Shown: in pieces, positions 52,194-61,337 of the stretch
Numbering within the stretch: the stretch's first letter is position 1
Layout of the letters: each line of letters opens with the position of its first letter
Origin: an uncultured Subdoligranulum sp.
GTDB taxonomy: Bacteria > Bacillota > Clostridia > Christensenellales > CAG-314
DNA length: 64,000 nucleotides
Direction of reading: 5' to 3'
NCBI GenBank assembly: GCA_902496185.1
Contig: CABUZX010000004.1
Location: forward strand, 20,001 to 84,000
Made by a program: the position numbers and the translations under genes
Notes under the pieces: generated by a model
Database searches by the model: none
Seen by the model: only the letters and a program-made list of their open reading frames with translations
What the model was told of the DNA's origin: nothing

Positions 52194-52910
52194 TTATTTT
52201 CCGCCGAGATATGCCGAAATCAGCTTTTCGTCGTTAATTAATTCCTGCGCTTTGCCGTGCATACTTATTTTGCCAAGCTCCAAAACGTAAGCATAATCGG
52301 CAATCTTTAGCGTAGCAAGAGCGTTTTGCTCAACTATTAGTATCGTCGTGCCTTCTTCTCTAATCTTTGTAAGAGTTTTAAAAATATCTTTGATGAGCAA
52401 CGGCGCAAGCCCCAACGACGGTTCGTCCAAAATGAGTAACCTCGGACTACCCATTAGCGCCCTACCTATTGCCAACATTTGCTGTTCGCCACCTGATAAA
52501 GTATTAGATTGTTGTTTTGCGCGCTCTTTTAGACGTGGAAACAAATCATAAACTCTTTTAAAGTTTTTTGCCAACTCTTCTTTTGACTTTAAGTTGTAGC
52601 CACCAACACGAAGATTTTCTTCCACCGTCAAGCCAACCAAAACGTGCCTGCCCTCCGGTGACTGCATAATGCCCATTTTTGCTATTTTGTGAGCTGATTT
52701 ACCCGCAATATTTACTCCGTCGAAAAGAATTTCGCCAAAAGTAGGTTTCAACAACCCGGATATTACCTTGAGCGTCGTCGTTTTGCCGGCGCCATTTGCG
52801 CCAAGCAACGCAACTATTTGTCCTTTGCCTACTGAAATATCTATTCCCTTGATTGCAGAAATAGCGCCGTAGTTCATTTTTAAATTTTTTACTTGTAGAA
52901 GTTGATCCAT
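52194..52910 (-). CDS. livF: Liv-type ABC transporter ATPase LivF
   Basis: A 238-residue ATPase with Walker A GANGAGKTTTLK, the signature LSGGEQQMLAIGRAL, Walker B LLILDEPSLGLAP and the LivF-specific MGIMQSPEGRHVLVGLTVEENL. It starts one base after the livG stop; its GAGGAGG site is inside the last livG codons. It powers import with LivG, LivH and LivM. Length is normal, in contrast to the neighbouring LivG. Confidence 0.92.
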   Translation of the reverse strand: MDQLLQVKNLKMNYGAISAIKGIDISVGKGQIVALLGANGAGKTTTLKVISGLLKPTFGEILFDGVNIAGKSAHKIAKMGIMQSPEGRHVLVGLTVEENLRVGGYNLKSKEELAKNFKRVYDLFPRLKERAKQQSNTLSGGEQQMLAIGRALMGSPRLLILDEPSLGLAPLLIKDIFKTLTKIREEGTTILIVEQNALATLKIADYAYVLELGKISMHGKAQELINDEKLISAYLGGK

Positions 52911-52911
52911 T

Positions 52912-54366
52912 TTAATCCTCCTCTACGCCAAGATACGCTTCTTGCACGGCCTTGTCGTTTTGAACTTGCTCCGTAGTGCCTATTGCAAGCATCTTTCCAA
53001 AAGAAATTGCGCAAACCGTATCACAAACTGACATAACGAGTTTCATATCGTGCTCCACCAACAAAATAGTAACGTTAAATTCGTCGCGAATTTTGCGGAT
53101 AATTTGCGTCAACTCTGCCGTTTCCGTATCGTTGAGACCTGCGGCAGGCTCGTCCATAACGATAAGTTTTGCGTCTGACATCAGCGCGCGAGCAATTTCT
53201 ACCTTTTTTAAAATACCGTACGGAAGCCCCATTGCGTACCAATTTGCGTAATTTTCTAACCCCATAAACTTAAGAACTTTCATTGCTTTAGCTTTGAGTA
53301 TTTTGTCTTCGCGCTTGACTATCGGTAAACCCAATGCGTGTATCCAAAAGTTGGACTGATATTCTCTCGTACAAGCGACCAAAAGGTTTTCCAAAACGGA
53401 AATTTCCTTCACGAGCTCTACGTTTTGAAAAGTTCGAGATATACCTTGCAAAATTACGTCGTGAACCTTAAAGTTACGCATATCTACTACTTCGCCCTGT
53501 TTGTTTTCGAAATAAATATCGCCTTCTGTCGCGTCGTAAAAACGGGTTATACAATTAAATACCGTCGTTTTGCCCGCGCCGTTTGGTCCGATAAGTCCAA
53601 AAATTTCGCCTTTTTTGACGTCAAAAGTCAAATCATCTACGGCTTTTAGCCCGCCGAAATACATTTTTAGTCCCCTTACGGACAACAAAATATTTTCGTC
53701 AAGAGTAACTTCGGTTTTGATTTGTTGTTTTATTATTTTGATTTTTTCTTCTATTTTAGCAATTTTTTTGTCAAGAATAGCAGTTTTTTGCGTAAGAGTA
53801 GCATTAAGTTTTTGCGTAATTTCCTTTTCGCGCAAAACGTAATCTTTTTCTAAAGACGAACGCAGTTGTTTGTATTGCTCGTCAGAAGTTGTTGAGTGCT
53901 TTTCAACAAATTTTTTGTTTTCGCGCAAAAGTTTTTGCAAATAGTCTTCTCTTTTTTGGCGCAACGCTTTAAACTGCTCTTTTTGTTTCTGCATTGCTTT
54001 AGAATAATCACCACCGCTACGCAATGCCTTAAATACCGATTTTGAAAAACCGTGATTTATTGCGCGGTGTTGCATATAAGTTTTTACGTCGTACGCTTGT
54101 AATTTTTCCGCCAACGTGGCGTCGGCGTAAGCTTGTTTGTCGCAAGCCAAAAAAGCGGGTTTTTCAAGTTTTTTATCGTAGCCATTTTTGACAGAACCAA
54201 GCATTGCCTGCTTTTTTTGTTCAATTATTTCTGGCAATGCGGACTTTTCCATCTTTGCCCATTGCAATTTTTTGCGTTGCCTATCGAGCATTGATTGAGG
54301 ATTGTTTAACAAGCTATGCAAACCGCGTTTGGTGGAGGGTGATTTTTTATCCGATATCTTTGCCAT
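52912..54366 (-). CDS. livG: Liv-type ABC transporter ATPase LivG with a long N-terminal extension
   Basis: A 484-residue protein; a normal LivG has ~255. Residues ~226-484 are a complete LivG ATPase: [20 protein letters not shown] (Walker A at ~258-267), [20 protein letters not shown], a signature region degenerate as [25 protein letters not shown] and VEHDMKLVM. Residues 1-225 are a highly basic, Lys/Gln-rich, mostly helical extension with heptad-like stretches ([20 protein letters not shown] and [19 protein letters not shown]), matching nothing I recognise. No alternative start near 225 exists, so the extension is part of the frame. It overlaps livM by 20 bases. Confidence 0.88.
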   Translation of the reverse strand: MAKISDKKSPSTKRGLHSLLNNPQSMLDRQRKKLQWAKMEKSALPEIIEQKKQAMLGSVKNGYDKKLEKPAFLACDKQAYADATLAEKLQAYDVKTYMQHRAINHGFSKSVFKALRSGGDYSKAMQKQKEQFKALRQKREDYLQKLLRENKKFVEKHSTTSDEQYKQLRSSLEKDYVLREKEITQKLNATLTQKTAILDKKIAKIEEKIKIIKQQIKTEVTLDENILLSVRGLKMYFGGLKAVDDLTFDVKKGEIFGLIGPNGAGKTTVFNCITRFYDATEGDIYFENKQGEVVDMRNFKVHDVILQGISRTFQNVELVKEISVLENLLVACTREYQSNFWIHALGLPIVKREDKILKAKAMKVLKFMGLENYANWYAMGLPYGILKKVEIARALMSDAKLIVMDEPAAGLNDTETAELTQIIRKIRDEFNVTILLVEHDMKLVMSVCDTVCAISFGKMLAIGTTEQVQNDKAVQEAYLGVEED

Positions 54367-55444
54367 ACTTTGCCTCCTTTAGTTTTTTAAACAACGCCTT
54401 TATTTTAGCCTTTAAACCTTGCAACAATTGCGCAAGTCCCCCCGGATAAAACATAACGATAACGATAACAAGCACTCCGCTAATGATGGTAATCAGTTCG
54501 GGATGATTGTTAAACAACGGTATGCCTTGCAATATGGTAGTATTTAACCCGTACATCACGAAAGTACCAAACAACGCGCCCCAAATAGATTTGTAACCAC
54601 CTATAATTACCGCAGCCAAAATATTTAACGAAGTAATGAGCGCATAAAAACTCGTTCCTGACGACGCCGTTGCAGAGCCGTTACGCAAAATAAGCATTGT
54701 TCCGCTAATTGACGCGTAAACCGTACATATAATAAACGCCATCAATCTATATTTGAGTATGCTTATCCCCATTGCTTGGGCTGCCGCAGTACTGTTTTTC
54801 ATTGCTAACATTGCTCTACCCGTAGGGCTTGCTATTATGTTGTGGGTAATAATCATTATAATTACGAGCACGGGTATAATAACGTACATTGTATCCGAGC
54901 CCGAAAGTTTTAACCCAAAAATTTCTACTTGGCCGATATTTATGCTGTCTTTCAATACACGATATACATTACGCAAAATTTCCGATAAGCCGAGCGTAAG
55001 TATTACAAGATAGATACTTTCTATCCTAAGAGAAATAAACCCAACTATAACGCCAATTACGATAGCTATAAGTATTGCAACTAATACCGCGACAAAAAAC
55101 GGCAACCCCGAAAGCGTCATCACGTAATACACGGAATAACAGCCAATACCAATAAAACCACCCGTACCAAGCGACGCCATACCCGAATATCCCAATAGCA
55201 AACAAAAACCAATGGATGAAATACTAAAAGCCGCAGTAGAGATTATTCCACCATACCAACTATACGGCAAGTAGGACGTTTCTACGCATACCAACAACAA
55301 AAGTATCAATCCGATACCAAACAAAACGTAATGCCAATTAGGATTAAATATTGTTTTGCCTGTTTTTTTTGCAACTTTGGCGGAAGAAACTGGCGCAGTA
55401 TTATTTAGGTCAAAAGAATACAACTTTTTTAAACGTCTATCCAT
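54347..55444 (-). CDS. livM: Liv-type ABC transporter permease LivM
   Basis: A 365-residue permease with about ten hydrophobic segments and the LivM core GYSGMASLGTGGFIGIGCY, GFISLRIESIYLVILTLGLSEILRN and GRAMLAMKNSTAAAQAMGIS (the EAA-like loop). AAGGTG precedes the ATG. It pairs with LivH. The C-terminus carries a short basic tail, and the gene end overlaps the livG start. Confidence 0.9.
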   Translation of the reverse strand: MDRRLKKLYSFDLNNTAPVSSAKVAKKTGKTIFNPNWHYVLFGIGLILLLLVCVETSYLPYSWYGGIISTAAFSISSIGFCLLLGYSGMASLGTGGFIGIGCYSVYYVMTLSGLPFFVAVLVAILIAIVIGVIVGFISLRIESIYLVILTLGLSEILRNVYRVLKDSINIGQVEIFGLKLSGSDTMYVIIPVLVIIMIITHNIIASPTGRAMLAMKNSTAAAQAMGISILKYRLMAFIICTVYASISGTMLILRNGSATASSGTSFYALITSLNILAAVIIGGYKSIWGALFGTFVMYGLNTTILQGIPLFNNHPELITIISGVLVIVIVMFYPGGLAQLLQGLKAKIKALFKKLKEAKYGKDIG

Positions 55445-55447
55445 AAG

Positions 55448-56380
55448 CTACACCTTCTTTTCCATCTTTTTGCCAAAAATTCCGTTTGGTTTAAAGAATA
55501 TAATAATCAACGCTATAACGTACACTATGGTCGTTGACCAGCTTCCGAGCGAAGAACCGAGCGCGGAGTTTCCCGTCAAATTTGCCAATACTCCGTTGCC
55601 AAACCAACTTATAAGGTTTGTCAACAACGGAATACACATTGCAACAATCACCGGACCGTGAAAGGTTGCAAAACCACCAACTATTCCCGCAAGAAACGCC
55701 GTTACCTGATATTCCGTCATAAAATATACGCCAATTTCAGAGAGCGTTGCATTAATGGTCGCCGCCAAAGCGCCAAGTCCGCCGGCAATACCCCACGAAA
55801 CAGCCGTTACGACGTGAGTATTAATACCCATCATGCCGGCAACGTACTCATTTGACGCCGTTGCCCTTACCGACAAACCCCACTTGCTAAAGCGCAAGAG
55901 TATAAAAATAGTTGCCAAAACCACTATAGTAATAATCACGCTTATCAAAGCATTTTTGGAAAAAGTTACGTCGTAGTTACCCACCGTAAAGCTGAAATTT
56001 CCAGACACGAAGTTTGTTGCAAAATACTTCATATCAGTAAAAATCAACGGTGTTATGCTGACAATTACCGAAATGAGCCCCATAGTAATAATTTGCTTTC
56101 CTATGGCGTTTACGTATCTACCCCTACGGAAGATACCCACATCCACAAGCACCGCTATTGATGCGGAAATCAATATACTCAATGGTATTGCGCACCATAT
56201 CGGCCAACCGATTTTGTTGAAAAACGTTGACGCAACGTACGCGCCAAAGGCAGAAATCACGCCCTGCGCAAAGTTGGTAGTAAACGAAGTTTTAAAAATA
56301 AGCGTAATCGCCATAGTGACCAGCGCCGTAACACACATTGCCGTAGTTGAGTCCAGCACCGTATCAAGGAAATATCCCAT
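55448..56380 (-). CDS. livH: Liv-type ABC transporter permease LivH
   Basis: A 310-residue permease with about eight hydrophobic segments. NFAQGVISAFGAYVASTFFN and GLSVRATASNEYVAGMMGIN are typical LivH blocks (the second is the ATPase-contacting loop). It is three bases before livM. It is the first transporter gene of the operon, right after the KAS III-like gene. Confidence 0.9.
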   Translation of the reverse strand: MGYFLDTVLDSTTAMCVTALVTMAITLIFKTSFTTNFAQGVISAFGAYVASTFFNKIGWPIWCAIPLSILISASIAVLVDVGIFRRGRYVNAIGKQIITMGLISVIVSITPLIFTDMKYFATNFVSGNFSFTVGNYDVTFSKNALISVIITIVVLATIFILLRFSKWGLSVRATASNEYVAGMMGINTHVVTAVSWGIAGGLGALAATINATLSEIGVYFMTEYQVTAFLAGIVGGFATFHGPVIVAMCIPLLTNLISWFGNGVLANLTGNSALGSSLGSWSTTIVYVIALIIIFFKPNGIFGKKMEKKV

Positions 56381-56383
56381 AAC

Positions 56384-57400
56384 TTATCCCCACTGAATAA
56401 TATTAGCAGCCCAAGTATAACCGATACCTGCCGCTATCATACAAACCGTACTGCCCGGTTTTACCTTGCCTTGCTTAAGGGCAAGCTCCAAGGACAAAAT
56501 TTGGTCGATTTGACCGATATGACCGTAATCTTCGAGATAAATAGTTTGGTCTTCCGTCAAGCCCAAATCGGCAAGCATTGCTTTGTGTCCGCTACGCTTG
56601 ATGTGCAAAATTGCCAAATAATCAATATCTTTGCGAGTTTTGCCGGACTTACGCAAAGCTTCGTCAATACAGTGATACCAGTTGGGCATAGAAACGGTAT
56701 TGAGCAAGCCCTTCATTTTTGGCGAATCCATAAGACGAAGTTTGCCAAACTCTGCAAGATTTTCTGCCGTTATCGGCTCTAAAATACCTCCCACCTTTGA
56801 ACCGCACGTATGCACGACGGATCCGTCGCTTACAATATGCGTACCCAACAAAAGATTTTTGCCATAATTCTTTTTGAGCAGTATTGCTCCGCCACCCGCG
56901 CCGAGGTTAAACATAAAGGATACGCCACTGTCGGTATAGTCTAACATATCGCAGTTACGATACCCACCGCAAACCAAAACCGTGTTGATTTCGTCGTCGG
57001 CAATCAACATATCCTTTGCCATCTTCATTGCCGAAACGGTAGTACAGCAACGGTTTTGCACGTCAATACCCCAAGCGTTTTTTGCGCCTATTCTTTCTTG
57101 AACGTAGCAGGCAGAAGTCGTCAAAGGATATTCCTTCCATTCTTCCGTAATACAAAGTATAACGTCTATATCCTTTGCGTCGACGCCGGTGTTTTTAAGA
57201 CACTCCAACGCGGCGAGCGCGCCCATTTCCTGCGTGCCGTCGCAAGCCTCCGACGAAGGAAGATATTTTTGCTTGATACCTAATTTGTTTAATACGGCGT
57301 CTTCGCTCCATACGCCCTTTGTTGCGTCGGAAATTTCCTTTGCTGTCATAATTTTTTTTGGCAAATAAGTACCAACGCCTACGATTCCAACGTTTACCAT
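56384..57400 (-). CDS. Beta-ketoacyl synthase III-like (thiolase-fold) enzyme
   Basis: A 338-residue thiolase-superfamily enzyme of the FabH type: VGIVGVGTYLPKKIMT at the start, catalytic Cys118 in DVQNRCCTTVSAM, His266 in LAILHIKRS, and C-terminal AAGIGYTWAANII. At the position of the usual Asn of the NTSAA motif it has His294 (YGHIGQID), giving Cys-His-His rather than Cys-His-Asn. Such enzymes join or split an acyl thioester and a CoA or ACP partner. The ATG at 57400 with AAGGAAA is chosen over the longer frame to 57481. Confidence 0.82.
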   Translation of the reverse strand: MVNVGIVGVGTYLPKKIMTAKEISDATKGVWSEDAVLNKLGIKQKYLPSSEACDGTQEMGALAALECLKNTGVDAKDIDVILCITEEWKEYPLTTSACYVQERIGAKNAWGIDVQNRCCTTVSAMKMAKDMLIADDEINTVLVCGGYRNCDMLDYTDSGVSFMFNLGAGGGAILLKKNYGKNLLLGTHIVSDGSVVHTCGSKVGGILEPITAENLAEFGKLRLMDSPKMKGLLNTVSMPNWYHCIDEALRKSGKTRKDIDYLAILHIKRSGHKAMLADLGLTEDQTIYLEDYGHIGQIDQILSLELALKQGKVKPGSTVCMIAAGIGYTWAANIIQWG

Positions 57401-57479
57401 ATAATTTCCTTCCTTTTTTTGTTTTTTTGGGGTAGCCCCCTCGCTTAAATCAATAACGTATAAAAAAACCGTTATTTCC

Positions 57480-57543
57480 AAAACAACTTAATCCAAACAC
57501 ACGAAAATACCGCACGATAGATTAAGTTGTTTTAACTTTTGTT
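57480..57543 (-). other. Long hairpin between SDR and KAS III-like genes
   Basis: A 13-bp perfect stem (AAAACAACTTAAT/ATTAAGTTGTTTT) with a 38-base loop, in the 152-base gap. It may be an attenuator, partial terminator or RNA-processing site, splitting the operon into a metabolic and a transport half. Confidence 0.5.
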
Positions 57544-57552
57544 ATTTAATTT

Positions 57553-58272
57553 TTAGAGTCTCATACCACCGTTAACAGACAATACGTGTCCCGTGACGTA
57601 AGATGCGTCGTCTGACGCCAAAAACAACGCCGATTTTGCAATTTCTTCAGGTTGACCGAGACGACCGAGCATAGTAAGACCAGCAAACTTTTTGAGCAAA
57701 TCTTCAGGAACCGTCTTCATCATATCCGTCATAATGTATCCCGGAGCAATAGCGTTTACTCTTACGGGCACGCCTTTGCGAGCAAATTCCTTAGCCCACG
57801 TTTTTGTAAGACCTATTACGCCCGCTTTGCTTGCAGAATAGTTGGCCTGTCCGATATTGCCGTATTCGCCCACGACGGAAGAAATATTGATGATACTGCC
57901 ACCGCCCGCTTCTTCCATAAACGGTCCGATATGGCGCGTAAGATTAAACACGCCTTTAAGGTTTATATCAATGACGAGATCCCATTGTTCGTCCGTCATT
58001 TTGCGCGTCATTGCGTCGCGCGTAATACCTGCGTTGTTTACGAGAACGTCTATTTTGCCGTACTTGTCTTTAACGTACTCAAAAAAAGTTTGACACGCTT
58101 GAGAATCGGTAACGTTGAGTTGATAAAACTCTACGTTTTTGTCTTCATACGTCAAGGGAGCCATATCAACGGCAATAACCTTTGCGCCTTCCTTTGCAAA
58201 AAGCTGACACATTGCTCCGCCCAATCCTTTTGCTCCGCCGGTAACGATTGCTACTTTGTCCTGTAATCTCAT
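57553..58272 (-). CDS. Short-chain reductase, FabG/PhaB-like (3-oxoacyl to R-3-hydroxyacyl)
   Basis: A 239-residue SDR with TGGAKGLGGAMC (cofactor), NNAGITRDAMTRKM, the catalytic INISSVVGEYGNIGQANYSASK (Ser, Tyr, Lys) and the C-terminal YVTGHVLSVNGGMRL. It is very close to FabG and acetoacetyl-CoA reductase PhaB. Next to a thiolase and a MaoC hydratase it most likely works on CoA esters and gives or uses the R-isomer. AAAGGAG precedes the ATG. Confidence 0.9.
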   Translation of the reverse strand: MRLQDKVAIVTGGAKGLGGAMCQLFAKEGAKVIAVDMAPLTYEDKNVEFYQLNVTDSQACQTFFEYVKDKYGKIDVLVNNAGITRDAMTRKMTDEQWDLVIDINLKGVFNLTRHIGPFMEEAGGGSIINISSVVGEYGNIGQANYSASKAGVIGLTKTWAKEFARKGVPVRVNAIAPGYIMTDMMKTVPEDLLKKFAGLTMLGRLGQPEEIAKSALFLASDDASYVTGHVLSVNGGMRL

Positions 58273-58284
58273 TGTTTATCTCCT

Positions 58285-59493
58285 TTATTTGATATTTTTT
58301 AAAATCACGGCAGTACCCATACCGCCACCGATACAAAGGGACGCAAGACCGTATTGCTTGCCACTGCGCTTTAACTCATAAAGTAAAGTTACGATAATTC
58401 TGTTTCCGCTTGCGCCTACGGGGTGACCAAGCGCAATTGCTCCGCCGTTGACGTTGCAACGCGCAAGAATATCCGATTGCGATTCGCCGTGTTCGTCCGC
58501 CAAAAGTTTAACTACGCCAAGAGATTGCGCTGCAAACGCCTCGTTGAGCTCTAACAATTCAATTTCTCTAAGCGTCATTTTTGCGTCCAAAAGGGCGTTG
58601 CGGATTGCCGGCACGGGACCAAGCCCCATAACGTCCGGTTCAACTCCGCCTTGTCCGATACCGACCACTTCCGCCAAAGGTTTGAGATTGTATTGTTTGA
58701 CGGCTTGTTCGCTTGCCAAAACGACAAAACTTGCTCCGTCGTTGATACCCGAAGCGTTGCCCGCCGTAACGGTGCCGTCTGGTTTAAACGCAGGACGAAG
58801 AGTTGAAAGTTTTTCCAACGTAGTGGTACGGTTGACGTACTCGTCGGTGTCAAAAACAACTTCCTTTTTGCCGACCTTTACGGTAATAGGCAAAATTTCC
58901 TCCTTAAATCTACCTGCGTCCTGCGCTTCTATTGCCTTACGTTGAGAATTGATGGCAAATTCGTCCTGCATTTGTCTTGTAATGCCGTATCTTTCCGCAA
59001 CGTTTTCTGCAGTGATACCCATATGCATATTGCCGTAAGCATCCGTCAAAGAGTCAAGCAACATATGGTCAACCAACTTCATTTCGCCCATTTTGTTTCC
59101 GCTACGAACTCTTCCGCTGACGAGATACGGCGCATTACTCATTACTTCCGTACCACCTGCGGCAACAAGGTTTGCTCTACCGCTTTCAATTGAAGTGACG
59201 GCGTTCATAACGGCTTTCATACCGCTACCGCACACCATATTAAGCGAATACGCAGGGACGGAAACAGGCACGCCTGCGCCTATTGCCACTTGTCTGCCCG
59301 GACCTTGCCCTACGCCTGCGGGCAATACGTTGCCCACTACTACTTCGTCTAACCATTCGGGGTTTACGCCACCTTGCTCCAAAGTAGCTTTAAGCACTTG
59401 CGCTCCGAGCTTTGCGGGAGAAAGGTCCTTAAGCGTCCCCAACATAGCGCCAATTGCGCTACGCTTTGCGCTAATCAAGTAAATTTTGCTCAT
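58285..59493 (-). CDS. Acetyl-CoA acetyltransferase (thiolase)
   Basis: A 402-residue thiolase with all catalytic residues: Cys in LNMVCGSGMKAVMNA (~residue 88), His in ALGHPVGASGNRI and Cys in LCIGGGMGTAVI, plus the NEAFAAQ segment. Biosynthetic or degradative direction cannot be told. AAAGGAG precedes the ATG. It lies 12 bases before the SDR gene. Confidence 0.94.
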   Translation of the reverse strand: MSKIYLISAKRSAIGAMLGTLKDLSPAKLGAQVLKATLEQGGVNPEWLDEVVVGNVLPAGVGQGPGRQVAIGAGVPVSVPAYSLNMVCGSGMKAVMNAVTSIESGRANLVAAGGTEVMSNAPYLVSGRVRSGNKMGEMKLVDHMLLDSLTDAYGNMHMGITAENVAERYGITRQMQDEFAINSQRKAIEAQDAGRFKEEILPITVKVGKKEVVFDTDEYVNRTTTLEKLSTLRPAFKPDGTVTAGNASGINDGASFVVLASEQAVKQYNLKPLAEVVGIGQGGVEPDVMGLGPVPAIRNALLDAKMTLREIELLELNEAFAAQSLGVVKLLADEHGESQSDILARCNVNGGAIALGHPVGASGNRIIVTLLYELKRSGKQYGLASLCIGGGMGTAVILKNIK

Positions 59494-59564
59494 CGTATTC
59501 TCCTTTTAAAAATTTTATATTGTTTTGTTAGCTTTTTTGTTTGTTTTGTTGTATTTTTGGCTTT

Positions 59565-60530
59565 TTACAACATTTTATTCAAATGCTTTATTACCGCCGA
59601 CGCGTCGGAAACGATACCGAGATTTGCAACCTTAAATATCGGCGCAGACTTGTCGGTATTGACGGCAATAATAAACTCAGCTTCTTCCATACCTGCAAGG
59701 TGCTGAATAGCTCCGCTGATACCCAACGCAATATACGCCTGCGGACGAACCGTTTTGCCCGTTTGCCCAACCTGACGAGCGTGTTCCATCACGCCGGAAT
59801 CTACCAACACGCGCGAAGAAGAAACCGTACCCTTGAGTTTGCTTGCAAGTTCAAACGCAGGTTTTACGTCCTTGATACCACGTCCGCAAGAAACGAGGAT
59901 TTTTGCGTCTTCTATCTTGTCGACGTTTTGTGTTTCCTTAACTTCTTCAACAACGGTGACCATAAACTTGCTCAAGTCCCAATTGATTGTTTCCTTAACA
60001 ATTTCGCCTTTGCGGGAGTCGTCTCTATCCAATTTTTTCATGACGCCAGGGCGTACCGTCGACATTTGCGGACGGTGATCGGGGCAAATAATAGTCGCGA
60101 ATAGATTTCCACCAAAAGCAGGACGCGTCATAAAAAGATTTCCGTTTTCGTCCATCTCCAACTTTGTGCAGTCTGCAGTAAGACCTGTTTTAAGTCTTGC
60201 GGAAAGTCTCGGAGCCAAATCTCGACCGATACTCGTTGCGCCAAACAAAACGACCGACGGCTCGTATTGCTTTGCCATTTGACAAACGGCTTGCGCGTAA
60301 GCTTCCGTCGTAAATTTTTGCAGTTTTTCGTCGTCTACAACGTGTACTTCATCCGCGCCGTAAGCAATAAGCTCCTTGGCTTTGTCGCAAACGTTGTGAC
60401 CTAAAAGAATAGCGTTTACCTTTTCGTTAGTTTTTTCGGCAAGCTCTCTCGCAACACCCAAAAGCTCCAAAGCTACGCTTTGAATTTCACCGTCGCGTTG
60501 CTCGCAAAATACCCAAATATTTTTAGCCAT
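59565..60530 (-). CDS. etfA: Electron transfer flavoprotein alpha subunit
   Basis: A 321-residue FAD-binding subunit that with EtfB takes electrons from acyl-CoA dehydrogenase. The C-terminal FAD domain has VSCGRGIKDVKPAFELASKL, SSRVLVDSGVMEHARQVGQT and ALGISGAIQHLAGM...IIAVNTDKSAPIFKVANLGIV. In Clostridia EtfAB with butyryl-CoA dehydrogenase can bifurcate electrons to ferredoxin. GGAGAAAGG precedes the ATG. Confidence 0.95.
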   Translation of the reverse strand: MAKNIWVFCEQRDGEIQSVALELLGVARELAEKTNEKVNAILLGHNVCDKAKELIAYGADEVHVVDDEKLQKFTTEAYAQAVCQMAKQYEPSVVLFGATSIGRDLAPRLSARLKTGLTADCTKLEMDENGNLFMTRPAFGGNLFATIICPDHRPQMSTVRPGVMKKLDRDDSRKGEIVKETINWDLSKFMVTVVEEVKETQNVDKIEDAKILVSCGRGIKDVKPAFELASKLKGTVSSSRVLVDSGVMEHARQVGQTGKTVRPQAYIALGISGAIQHLAGMEEAEFIIAVNTDKSAPIFKVANLGIVSDASAVIKHLNKML

Positions 60531-60542
60531 TTTCCTTTCTCC

Positions 60543-61328
60543 TTAAATCAAATACTTTTGTTTGAGAGCGTCAACGATAGCTTTTGCCGCTTCTTCGGGG
60601 GAGAGTTCACGCATTTCGATAGTTTTGTCAAACTGCTTTGTTGCAGTAGACTTTACCTTTGTTGGCGAACCGTTGAGACCTATGTCTATAGGGTTGACGT
60701 CCAAATCGGCAAAGGTGATTTTGCCAACTTGCTTTTCTTCCTGAGCGACAATATCCCAAACGTTCATATATCTGGGCTTGTCCATTGTAGACAAAACTGT
60801 AACGAGGCAATTGCCTTTTACTTCCAACGTTTGATATCTATCTTCAAACTGACGTCTTACGACGAGAACGTCGCGTTTTTGGTCGTAATCAATAGAGCTT
60901 GCATAAGTAATTTGCGGAATACCTAAATGCTCGGCAATTTGCGGTCCTACCTGCGCGGTGTCGCCGTCTATTGCTTGACGTCCGCAAAATACGACGTCTG
61001 CGCCCAACTTTTTGATTGCCGACGCCAAAATTGTAGAAGTTGCAAGAGTGTCGCTACCGGCAAAGGCTCTGTCCGTTAGCAAAAAGGCTTCGTCCGCGCC
61101 CATTGCAAGAGCTTCTCTCAAGGCCAATTCCGCCTGTGGCGGTCCCATCGTAATAACGGTAACGGTTGCCCCGCATTTTTCCTTAAGTTGAAGAGCGCCT
61201 TCTATTGCCGTTTTGTCATCAGGATTTATTATGCTCGGTACGCCGTCACGCTTTAAAGTATTGGTGACGGGGTCTATTTTGATTTCCGTGGTATTTGGAA
61301 CCTGTTTTATACATACGATAATCTTCAT
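60543..61328 (-). CDS. etfB: Electron transfer flavoprotein beta subunit
   Basis: A 261-residue EtfB with IVCIKQVPNTTEIKIDP, INPDDKTAIEGALQLKE and CGRQAIDGDTAQVGPQIAEHL. The last block is typical of clostridial EtfB that carries the second FAD in bifurcating complexes; that property is inferred. The gene sits 12 bases upstream of etfA and 10 bases after the acyl-CoA dehydrogenase. Confidence 0.95.
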   Translation of the reverse strand: MKIIVCIKQVPNTTEIKIDPVTNTLKRDGVPSIINPDDKTAIEGALQLKEKCGATVTVITMGPPQAELALREALAMGADEAFLLTDRAFAGSDTLATSTILASAIKKLGADVVFCGRQAIDGDTAQVGPQIAEHLGIPQITYASSIDYDQKRDVLVVRRQFEDRYQTLEVKGNCLVTVLSTMDKPRYMNVWDIVAQEEKQVGKITFADLDVNPIDIGLNGSPTKVKSTATKQFDKTIEMRELSPEEAAKAIVDALKQKYLI

Positions 61329-61337
61329 ACATTAACC

